A stretch of 19,190 nt of DNA from an uncultured Bacilli bacterium. GTDB lineage: Bacteria > Bacillota_I > Bacilli_A > RF39 > UBA660. The translations under genes and the position numbers were made by a program. This document shows, piece after piece, positions 1-6,774 of this stretch. The stretch's first letter is position 1. Each line of letters opens with the position of its first letter. Location of the stretch: contig CAKOKD010000013.1 of assembly GCA_934090935.1 (NCBI GenBank), forward strand, positions 1 to 19,190. The letters run 5' to 3'. Below the pieces are notes generated by a model. The model saw only the letters and a program-made list of their open reading frames with translations, had not been told where the DNA came from and searched no databases.

Positions 1-364
1 GCTTTTGTTCATCAGTTTGTTGAGTATCACTTGATTGTTCTAATGGTTCTTGGTTTTGCTCAGAATTACTACTTTGAAAGGTTTTCTCTTGACTAGTTTC
101 TTGTTGAGGTTGACCATCACTCATCTCTTGCTCTTCATTTTGTTGTGAATCACTTGATTGTTCTGATGGTTCTTGATTTTGCTCAGAATTACTACTTTGA
201 GAGTTCTTTTCCTGACTAGCTTCTTGTTGAGGCTGACTTTGTTGTTCTTCAACGGTTCCTTGTTGAGACTCATTATCTTGTTTTTGTTCTTCTGATACAG
301 CATTATTTTGTGAACTTTGTTGATTTTCTTCTAATTCATCTTTTATAAATTTCCAAAATCGCAT
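1..364 (-). CDS. Gln/Ser/Glu-rich repeat protein, 3' part cut by window edge
   Basis: The reading frame begins at ATG 364-362 and stays open for 121 codons to the left edge with no stop. It starts MRFWKFIKDELEENQQ and is then almost entirely Gln, Ser, Glu and Asn, as expected of a disordered, hydrophilic segment. A 41-codon unit containing SSNSEQNQEP occurs twice. There is no signal peptide or membrane segment in the visible part. The start lies 13 bases after the stop of the 378-1157 gene on the same strand, so the two are probably co-transcribed. The Shine-Dalgarno sequence is poor (AAGTGG about 6 bases upstream), which suggests coupling to the preceding gene. A different frame on the same strand (303-121) is also open but gives Lys/Asn-rich text without the repeat logic. 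I do not recognise the family. Confidence 0.6.
   Translation of the reverse strand, partial: MRFWKFIKDELEENQQSSQNNAVSEEQKQDNESQQGTVEEQQSQPQQEASQEKNSQSSNSEQNQEPSEQSSDSQQNEEQEMSDGQPQQETSQEKTFQSSNSEQNQEPLEQSSDTQQTDEQK
15..240. repeat. In-frame tandem repeat, two copies, 123-bp period
   Basis: Bases 15-117 and 138-240 are near-identical at an offset of exactly 123 bases (41 codons). For example TCACTTGATTGTTC begins at 27 and again at 150. The differences are scattered single substitutions, and the copies encode the Q/S/E-rich units of the partial gene. The period is a multiple of three, so gain or loss of a unit keeps the frame. Confidence 0.85.
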
Positions 365-377
365 ATAAAACCACTTA

Positions 378-1157
378 TTATTTTCTTGTTTTCAAAGCAA
401 AGCGGTTTACTGCATCTTCCATATCTGTACTATAAACTTCTTCAATAAAGTCTCTATCTTTTCTTGAATGTGGATTAAATGATGCTTCTTGTTTAAATTT
501 ACCATCATTGGAAAAAAGCCAAGGATGATATTTTCCGCTTTCAAAAACTTTTATATCTCCAAATGCGTTTCCCTCAATACCGATTGCATCTATTCTATTT
601 TGTGTTGGATAATGTACTTCTCTTTGACCTTCATCAGTATCTATTATCAAAATAAAACCATAATGTTCAGTTTCTAGTACCACACCTGGATATAATGGAT
701 AATCTTCTTTAATAGTTTCATCCTTTAGAATTATACTTTCTTCAGGATTTTTCGAAATTTTAACACTCAATGGATTTTTAAGAATTGGTTCCTCCATAGG
801 CATGTCTTTTGGTATATCAAGTTCACTTCTATATTCAAAAGTAAACTCACCAAATGGAGAATGTTCTACTTTTCCAGATCTATTAAAAGTCCAAGGTAAT
901 TCTTTACCAACTTCAAAAACTCTTAAAACTCCACTTTTAATATCAACAGCATTAATGCTACATTGAGTTGGATAAACTCTCTCTTTTTGTTTTCCATTTG
1001 CATCAGTAATTAGCACAAATCCATAATGATCACCATCAAACATTGCACCGGGATTTAAAGGAACATTTGGTTCATTTCCATCCTTTGATAGTATTACATT
1101 TTCAGTAGTACCAATTCTAATACAAATTGGATTTTCAATTTTAGATTCAATATTCAT
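378..1157 (-). CDS. Unrecognised protein with two copies of a ~95-residue domain
   Basis: A 259-residue soluble-looking protein with no signal peptide or membrane span. It consists of an internal duplication: copy 1 at about residues 9-97 and copy 2 at about 128-222. Both follow the same order: NP start, HYGF(V/I)LI (44-50 and 165-171), YPTQ (62-65 and 183-186), an I-A pair, VFE-GK, PW (88-89 and 212-213) and a final GK. The strands and turns suggest a small beta-rich fold. The frame can be opened at TTG 1163, but ATG 1157 is preferred because AAAGGAG lies 8 bases upstream of it. It is the first gene of a leftward pair with the Q/S/E-rich gene, and is divergent from the LRR gene. Function is unknown to me. 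Confidence 0.85.
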   Translation of the reverse strand: MNIESKIENPICIRIGTTENVILSKDGNEPNVPLNPGAMFDGDHYGFVLITDANGKQKERVYPTQCSINAVDIKSGVLRVFEVGKELPWTFNRSGKVEHSPFGEFTFEYRSELDIPKDMPMEEPILKNPLSVKISKNPEESIILKDETIKEDYPLYPGVVLETEHYGFILIIDTDEGQREVHYPTQNRIDAIGIEGNAFGDIKVFESGKYHPWLFSNDGKFKQEASFNPHSRKDRDFIEEVYSTDMEDAVNRFALKTRK

Positions 1158-1180
1158 ATACAAAACTCCTTTAATAGTTA

Positions 1181-1186
1181 ATTATA
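1181..1186 (-). promoter_or_regulatory. Putative -10 box for the duplicated-domain gene
   Basis: On the minus strand TATAAT sits about 24 bases before the ATG at 1157, just upstream of the AAAGGAG site. A convincing -35 at 17 bases is missing; the nearest TTGAAA is 20 bases away. Confidence 0.45.
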
Positions 1187-1231
1187 CTAACACAAATGGA
1201 TTATTGTTTCAATAAAATATGCTTAATTCAA

Positions 1232-1259
1232 TTGATTTTTTTATAAAGAGTGATATAAT
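1232..1259 (+). promoter_or_regulatory. Sigma-70-type promoter for the LRR gene
   Basis: TTGATT at 1232-1237, a 16-base spacer, and TATAAT at 1254-1259 preceded by TGA, giving an extended -10 (TGATATAAT). The expected start of transcription near 1266 leaves a leader of about 20 bases carrying AAAGGGG before ATG 1287. Confidence 0.75.
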
Positions 1260-1286
1260 AGCCAATTACAAAAGGGGAAATTCTTT

Positions 1287-4200
1287 ATGGTAAAAGTAAA
1301 ACAAATTATTCATAGTACGATAAATAAATTCTCAATTCCTGATTATGCTTATATAAATCGTGAAGATTTAACTCATGTTGTGCTTCCCGAAGGTATGAAA
1401 TCAATTGGGGAAAGAGCTTTTGCATGTTGTAAAAATTTAAAGACAATAGTGCTTCCAGAAAGTTTAGAATCTATTGGTGCAAGTGCCTTTTTAGAATGTG
1501 TTAATCTTGAAGAAGTAATCCTTCCAAAAAATATAAAAAAATTAAATTATAGAGTTTTTGGAGATTGTAAAAGATTAAAAAGAGTTGTTATACCTGAAGG
1601 CGTTGAAGAACTGGATTGGGGAGTTTTTGCTGGATGTAATAATCTTGAAGAAATAGTTCTTCCTGAATCACTTAAAAAAATTGATAAGCAAATGTTTTTA
1701 AACTGTAAAAAGTTAAAAAAAGTAACTTTACCAACAAATATCACTAAATTACCTGATGAATTTTTTAGAGGATGTTTTAATCTTGATATCGTTTTAAATT
1801 CAAATATTATAGAACTTGGTAAAAGTGTTTTTGAAGATTGTTATCATTTATCTACTTTTCCTGAGCATGTAAAATCGTTTGGGAAAAACTGTTTTAAAAA
1901 TTGTAGAAGCATTACATCGGTAAGTCTAAATGAGCATATTACAGTTCTTCCAGATGGTTTATTTGAAGGATGTACTAACCTATTAAGTATTGATTCACAA
2001 AATAAACTTAGTATAGGAAAAAGATGTTTTAAAAATTGTAAAAGTTTAAAGGAAATTTTGATCCAAAAAAACATATATTCGATGGGTTCTTCGGCCTTCT
2101 CTGGTTGTGAAAATCTTGAAAGTTTTGATATCTACAACTTACATGTAATACCTGCTGAAGCTTTTAGTAATTGTAAAAAACTAAAAAAAGTTAGATTTTT
2201 AGCTAAGATAATGTCAATTGAATCAAGAGCTTTTTATAATTGTCGAAATCTAACTGACATTAATTTACCAGATACAGTTGAAGTAATAAAAAAAGAGGCG
2301 TTTAGAAATTGTAGCAGTATTAAAACTATTACTATCCCTGCTAATTTAAAATTGTTTGGCATTGCTGCTTTTGCTTACATGGATTCATTAAAAAGTATAA
2401 ATGTGTCTCCATTTAATAAAACTTATAGTACGCCAGATAACAAAATATTAATTAATGATAAGCAACAAAAAATGGTTTTATATGCTTGTGGTAACAAAGA
2501 TAAATCTTACTCTTTTGAAAACTATAATGTTCAATATGATGAATCAGGTAAGTGTACAATCATACCAATTAACTCAATTGGAGAATTTGCTTTTGCTGGT
2601 GCAAAAAATTTAGAAGAATTAACCATTTGTGCTTGTACACAAGATATTGAAGCAACAGCTTTCTATGGATGTAAAAAATTAAAAAAATTAAATGTTGTGG
2701 CAATTCCCCTATTTACTTCTTTTGGATACTATATAAAAGATTGTGGAAGATATTACGTTAGTCAAACATCAAAATATAAGGCATTTATCCCTTTTGAAGA
2801 AGTTTCCTTTAGTGGAGAACTTGCATCAATATTCCCCAATGCATTAAATGGTTTTACAAAAGTAAAAAAATTAACATTGCCAGAAGACAAATCTTTTGCT
2901 ATATCAGGAGGCGCTTTTTTAGATTGTTCCCTACTTGAAGAAGTTAGTATACCTAAAGGTGTTTATTCAATATCCGATGGAGCTTTTAATCCAGCAACAA
3001 AAGTAAAATTTTCAAATGGACTTGAATTTAAGAATTTTATTGGATTGGATTATAATACTAAATATATAGGTGATTATAAAGTATATGTTTTAGATAATGA
3101 AATCTATTATATTGAAGAAGGCAATACAATAACTAAGATAACTAAAGATCAAATTGATGAAGTATGTTCTAAACCAGAAGCTATAAGAGATAATCCAGTA
3201 TTATTTCTAGATTTTATGAATGATTTATTAAAACATGATTTAGCAATTGAACAATTATTTAACGGAATCTTGATGTCAACAATGAGTTTAAAAAATAGAA
3301 AAATATTTTTGGCAAATTTAAATAAAAATGATAGTTTTTTCTTAACTGTTCTTAAAAACAGCCAATTATTAGAAGAAAAAGATCAAAACACAGAGAAGTT
3401 ATTGCAAGGAACAAATTTTTCAAAAATAGTTGATTATGTAGAAGTTTTAAGAAAATATCATATTGATTTAAAAGAACTACATAGTAAATTTTTTATGGCT
3501 AATCTAGATATAAAAAGTTTTGAACGTCTAATAAAATTTGATTTAGATTTATTTAAAAAGATTGTAATTGATGGAAAGTTATTGGAAAATGATGATGTAA
3601 CTCTTCCTAGTGAAGATGAAGAAGAAAATAAAAATTCTGGTTTTGATTTAACATATGAAATATTACAACAAAACACACTACATAATTTTATTAGACTTGT
3701 AAAAAAATATGGTATTAAAGATAGATATTTATTCAGTAAACCTTTTATTGCTGTAGCTAAAAATCCTTTAATGAAGGATATGATTAAAATTTATGATGCA
3801 AATACTAAGAGATTATTAAAAGCCAGTCAAACTATAGAAAACAGTTCAGCTGCAAGTCAAAACTTAAGTGATTTATTAGTATTAATGAAAATAACTGGCG
3901 CATTAGAAGAAGATGAAATTACTAGACAAACAGCTGCTACTTTTATTACTGAAAAAATCTTTGAAGAAAAGTTACCAAATGGTAATCCTAATAAATTCAG
4001 AATTATTGGTGATGATATCCATAGAATTTTTAACTTTATTTATATTAAAGATACTAGAGCAGAATTCGATCAAGAATTTGCAACATTTTTCTTAGAAAAT
4101 TATCATGAATTAGTTAAAGAAGAAAAAGAAAAATCCGGTTTTATTCAAAGAGTGTATATAAATTTTAGACAAATTTCAAAAACTTGCACTTCTGATAAAG

Positions 4201-4991
4201 GTTCTCAGAGAAAATTGAAAGTAACTATTAATAAATGTAAAAATTACCTATCAACGGTTAAATTTGATGGTATTACTGAAGGAAATAAAGAGTTGGCTAA
4301 ATTGATTGCAAAATGGTATGATCAAAATATTATATGGTTAAAAGCTCAACGAATATATAGTGAATCATTAAATGCCCCAAGAAACATATTTACGAAGGTT
4401 GAAGTTGATGATAATGGCAAAAATATATATGATATGGATCCAAATCATGATTTAAAAGAAGATATTAATTCTAATTTTTCATATCAATGGTTGCCTAAAC
4501 AAGATTATGATAATTTAATATTAGGTAAGTATTGTAGTTGTTGTGCTCATGTCAATGGAGAGGGTCAAGGAATTATGAGAGCTAGTATGATATTAGATAA
4601 TTGTCAAAATCTTGTTATTAGAAATAGTGTTGGAGAGATAATTTCTAAATCCACTTTATATGTTAATAAAGAACAAGGATATGCTGTATTTAATAATGTA
4701 GAAACTTCATTAAATTATAAAGATAAAAAAAGCCTAAAAAAAATTTATGAAGCCTTTTTACGAGGAAGCAAAGCATTCCTTGAAGCGTACAATGAAAACA
4801 ATCCAGAAGATCCAATTACAAATATAACTATTGGAACTAAAAGAAATACCATACTTGAATTCTTAACTAAAAAAAATAATCACCCTAAAGTTCCAGTTCA
4901 AAAATCTTTAGAATTTGGTAACTACTCTATTGATGACCATCATTATAATGGAGATTGGCAAAATGATCAAATATTAGTTTTAAAAAAATGA
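1287..4991 (+). CDS. Large BspA-type leucine-rich repeat protein with Cys-rich C-terminal domain
   Basis: A 1234-residue protein. Residues ~25-390 hold about 15 consecutive 23-residue repeats of the LRR_5/BspA (Treponema pallidum) type, with units such as AF-x-x-C-x-x-L-x-x-I-x-L-P-x-x-x-x-x-I-G. An island around 390-430 has the N..Y.S.D.K.L pattern that often interrupts such arrays, and degenerate repeats continue to ~590. Residues ~600-1060 are charged and probably helical. The C-terminal ~170 residues form a separate domain with YCSCC at 1082-1086, then HVNGEGQGI, NLVIR, STLYVN and EQGYAVFNN, ending in a DWQNDQI-type tail. There is no signal peptide, LPXTG or membrane span, so unlike classical BspA it is probably cytoplasmic or exported by an unusual route. 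The start is ATG 1287 with AAAGGGG about 9 bases upstream. LRR typing is secure; the C-terminal domain is not recognised. Confidence 0.9.
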   Translation: MVKVKQIIHSTINKFSIPDYAYINREDLTHVVLPEGMKSIGERAFACCKNLKTIVLPESLESIGASAFLECVNLEEVILPKNIKKLNYRVFGDCKRLKRVVIPEGVEELDWGVFAGCNNLEEIVLPESLKKIDKQMFLNCKKLKKVTLPTNITKLPDEFFRGCFNLDIVLNSNIIELGKSVFEDCYHLSTFPEHVKSFGKNCFKNCRSITSVSLNEHITVLPDGLFEGCTNLLSIDSQNKLSIGKRCFKNCKSLKEILIQKNIYSMGSSAFSGCENLESFDIYNLHVIPAEAFSNCKKLKKVRFLAKIMSIESRAFYNCRNLTDINLPDTVEVIKKEAFRNCSSIKTITIPANLKLFGIAAFAYMDSLKSINVSPFNKTYSTPDNKILINDKQQKMVLYACGNKDKSYSFENYNVQYDESGKCTIIPINSIGEFAFAGAKNLEELTICACTQDIEATAFYGCKKLKKLNVVAIPLFTSFGYYIKDCGRYYVSQTSKYKAFIPFEEVSFSGELASIFPNALNGFTKVKKLTLPEDKSFAISGGAFLDCSLLEEVSIPKGVYSISDGAFNPATKVKFSNGLEFKNFIGLDYNTKYIGDYKVYVLDNEIYYIEEGNTITKITKDQIDEVCSKPEAIRDNPVLFLDFMNDLLKHDLAIEQLFNGILMSTMSLKNRKIFLANLNKNDSFFLTVLKNSQLLEEKDQNTEKLLQGTNFSKIVDYVEVLRKYHIDLKELHSKFFMANLDIKSFERLIKFDLDLFKKIVIDGKLLENDDVTLPSEDEEENKNSGFDLTYEILQQNTLHNFIRLVKKYGIKDRYLFSKPFIAVAKNPLMKDMIKIYDANTKRLLKASQTIENSSAASQNLSDLLVLMKITGALEEDEITRQTAATFITEKIFEEKLPNGNPNKFRIIGDDIHRIFNFIYIKDTRAEFDQEFATFFLENYHELVKEEKEKSGFIQRVYINFRQISKTCTSDKGSQRKLKVTINKCKNYLSTVKFDGITEGNKELAKLIAKWYDQNIIWLKAQRIYSESLNAPRNIFTKVEVDDNGKNIYDMDPNHDLKEDINSNFSYQWLPKQDYDNLILGKYCSCCAHVNGEGQGIMRASMILDNCQNLVIRNSVGEIISKSTLYVNKEQGYAVFNNVETSLNYKDKKSLKKIYEAFLRGSKAFLEAYNENNPEDPITNITIGTKRNTILEFLTKKNNHPKVPVQKSLEFGNYSIDDHHYNGDWQNDQILVLKK

Positions 4992-5023
4992 AAAAAGAAA
5001 TCGAGACGTCTTGATTTCTTTTT
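4992..5023 (+). terminator. Rho-independent terminator after the LRR gene
   Basis: GAAATC and GATTTC form a stem around GACGTC, followed by TTTTT, immediately after the TGA at 4989-4991. An A-run on the left side gives the reverse strand a U-tract too, so the hairpin may also stop the leftward transcripts arriving from 5073. Confidence 0.75.
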
Positions 5024-5072
5024 ATAATAGTTATTTTTATTTAAACTGGACTTAATTTTTAATTCATGATAA

Positions 5073-5345
5073 TTAAATTAATTTTAAAAGATCTGGAAAT
5101 TTAGTATAACCACTCTCTGAATTTAGATGACCTCCACCGGAAATCATAATTTGATTTTCTGTTATGGTATCAGCAAATTCTTTTTCTTTCTCATATTTTA
5201 CATAAGGATCATTATTCGAATAAGAACATACTATATCACTACAATAGTTTTTTATATCAGATAAATTATCAAAAAACATGCTTTCATTAACAGTTATATA
5301 ATTACATATAACATTGCTGTTTATTAAATGTTGTGCAAATAAAGC
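5073..5345 (-). pseudogene. 3' remnant of an RBBP9/YdeN-type serine hydrolase
   Basis: The frame is open from the codon after the stop of the preceding gene (5345) to 5073, about 90 residues. It can be opened at ATG 5279, but that ATG has no good Shine-Dalgarno. The text matches the C-terminal third of the RBBP9/YdeN alpha/beta-hydrolase family: a region ending SNNDPYV (family catalytic Asp), then GGGHLNSESGYTKFPDLL (family catalytic His). The N-terminal two thirds with the nucleophile motif G-x-S-x-G are absent, so no active hydrolase can be made. The remnant begins right where the DUF2798-type gene ends prematurely, which suggests one deletion removed the 3' end of one gene and the 5' end of the other. 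Family assignment is from motif recall and fairly secure. Confidence 0.7.
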
Positions 5346-5657
5346 TTATATACTCATTAAACCTACCATAGTAAGCACCGTAAAGGTTTGAATTGGTAAA
5401 ATAATAAATATTTTATTATCCTCTTTAGGATTTACTATTCTAAAGGCTTGCTTTTTTGCAATTGGACTTGCTACAAAATATGCTAGTAAAAAAACTATAA
5501 TAGCCTCAACAGGAAATTCTTTTAATGCAATCAAAAATGTTTGATTTACTAAACCTGTTTCAGAATTTATTGCAACATTGTAGACTATCATACAATAAGC
5601 CATTAAAATAGCTGTCATTAAAGTAAATATGAAATTTTGAAACTTCGTTTTAGGCAT
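5346..5657 (-). CDS. DUF2798-type small membrane protein, apparently C-terminally truncated
   Basis: A 103-residue hydrophobic protein starting MPKTKFQNFIFTLMTA, with membrane segments at about 9-29, 49-66 and 83-102. The PKTKFQNFIFTLMTA start and the FRIVNPKED loop are characteristic of DUF2798 proteins as I remember them. Those are about 150-160 residues with four spans; this one stops at GLMSI, so roughly the last 50 residues and one span are missing. TTG 5681 could open the frame, but ATG 5657 has AGGAGG 8 bases upstream (GGAGGAGGTATAATATG on the minus strand) and is the real start. It lies 61 bases after the DHH gene. Function is unknown for the family, and a truncated copy may be non-functional. 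Confidence 0.7.
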   Translation of the reverse strand: MPKTKFQNFIFTLMTAILMAYCMIVYNVAINSETGLVNQTFLIALKEFPVEAIIVFLLAYFVASPIAKKQAFRIVNPKEDNKIFIILPIQTFTVLTMVGLMSI

Positions 5658-5706
5658 ATTATACCTCCTCCTTTCTTTCAAAAGTTGTCGGTACTTTTTC
5701 TTTCAA

Positions 5707-5715
5707 ATTATATCA
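5707..5715 (-). promoter_or_regulatory. Extended -10 promoter element before the DUF2798-type gene
   Basis: The minus strand reads TGATATAAT here, a perfect extended -10, about 50 bases before ATG 5657. No good -35 is present. It lies between copies of TTTCAAAT/ATTTGAAA (5701-5708, 5722-5729, 5734-5741), which could be operator half-sites. Confidence 0.5.
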
Positions 5716-5718
5716 TGA

Positions 5719-6726
5719 TTATTTCAAATTTGTATTTGAAAAATATCTACTTTCAGCTAAATATTTTAAGCTTTCTCTTTTTGACAAAATTAATGATTTT
5801 TCTTTTTGGTCTTTTGTTATATTTACACTTGCTGCACCTTGGTGTCCTCCACCTCCATGATTCATGGCTATTTCATTAACGTCGAATGACTCATCTATTG
5901 ATCGATATGATTTTTGGCCAAACTCTCCTTTATCCATCGCAACTATTATAAGGTATTCAATCGAATATGGATTTTTCTTATCTATAATATATTCAGCAAG
6001 TTCATTACGATATTCATAATTTGCATAAACTACTCCGTATTTATTACCATTTTCATCTTGAAAATATTCAGCATTTAACATTATGTTTGATAACTTCTCT
6101 TCATATTCTTTTTTCCTATTTTGAATTATGCTTTTTTCTTCATCACTGAATGAAAAGTTTTCTTTATTATTTGATAATTTTTTAGTCATACTAGATATAT
6201 AATTTTCTACTCCAACACTATTGAAGAAAATAGCTAAGTCATGGGCTTGTTCTCCTAATTTTCCTGATTTTTTCCATTCCCAAGTATCTTCAAGTCTGGT
6301 AAATTCAACAAACTCCTTAAGGGAATTTATTGGTGTTAATAAATTCTTTTGAGATAAATATTCAAAAAACAAATCGGTACCACATCTTTTACCGTTTTCA
6401 TCCTCTTCTATTATTCTGGTAAATGGATATCTATTCATGTTATCATCTAATGCTCTTTTATGGTGATCAAACACAAAAATTTTCTCCTTTATAGAGGACT
6501 TTGAAACCATAGTTAGTGATGGATCATATAAAGCTAAATCAGTTATATAAATCATATCATAATCGTCTAATTTATGATTCTCTAAATAACTTCTGAAAGT
6601 CAGTTCAAGTTTTTCAATATTTGGCATTAAAGCATAATCCATTTCATTAAAAGCTAACTTTCCTAATACAATACAACCTAATCCATCAATATCACTTTCA
6701 TGACTAAATATTATAACTTTGCTCAT
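5719..6726 (-). CDS. DHH/DHHA1-family phosphoesterase
   Basis: A 335-residue protein with the standard DHH-DHHA1 order. Metal-binding motifs of the DHH domain are SHESDIDG (D12, D14), ITDLAL (D63), DHH (87-89) and an LEDTW motif (D147). The C-terminal DHHA1 domain carries GGGGHQGAA (291-299). Family members are Mn2+-dependent phosphodiesterases that degrade nanoRNA, pAp or cyclic di-AMP products; the substrate here cannot be read from sequence, and there is no GAF/PAS or membrane domain as in GdpP. The frame opens at GTG 6741, but ATG 6726 follows GGAAGTG by about 7 bases and gives the canonical beta-1 start MSKVIIFSH. It lies 48 bases downstream of the transglutaminase-like gene on the same strand. 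Confidence 0.9.
   Translation of the reverse strand: MSKVIIFSHESDIDGLGCIVLGKLAFNEMDYALMPNIEKLELTFRSYLENHKLDDYDMIYITDLALYDPSLTMVSKSSIKEKIFVFDHHKRALDDNMNRYPFTRIIEEDENGKRCGTDLFFEYLSQKNLLTPINSLKEFVEFTRLEDTWEWKKSGKLGEQAHDLAIFFNSVGVENYISSMTKKLSNNKENFSFSDEEKSIIQNRKKEYEEKLSNIMLNAEYFQDENGNKYGVVYANYEYRNELAEYIIDKKNPYSIEYLIIVAMDKGEFGQKSYRSIDESFDVNEIAMNHGGGGHQGAASVNITKDQKEKSLILSKRESLKYLAESRYFSNTNLK
5722..5741. repeat. Perfect 8-bp inverted repeat at the DHH gene 3' end
   Basis: TTTCAAAT, four-base loop TTGT, ATTTGAAA. It overlaps the last codons of the DHH gene and sits just upstream of the extended -10 at 5707-5715. A third TTTCAAAT is at 5701-5708. No U-tract follows on the minus strand, so it is a poor terminator and more like an operator or an mRNA 3' hairpin. 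Confidence 0.55.
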
Positions 6727-6774
6727 TTTTATCACTTCCACAATACAATTAAGAAATCAACTCTATACTTACTA

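Noticed and set aside
121..303. Minus-strand 60-codon frame inside the Q/S/E-rich gene
   Set aside because: Out of frame with ATG 364; Lys/Asn-rich shadow of the repeat DNA with no ribosome binding site.
489..677. Plus-strand hydrophobic frame over the duplicated-domain gene
   Set aside because: Antisense to a well-supported gene with SD and internal protein repeats; no ribosome binding site of its own.
1547..2074. Two Leu/Phe-rich minus-strand frames inside the LRR gene
   Set aside because: They mirror the LRR periodicity of the sense strand and are therefore artefacts.
5658..5681. TTG start adding MKERRRYN to the DUF2798-type protein
   Set aside because: That stretch is the Shine-Dalgarno region (GGAGGAGG) of the real ATG at 5657.
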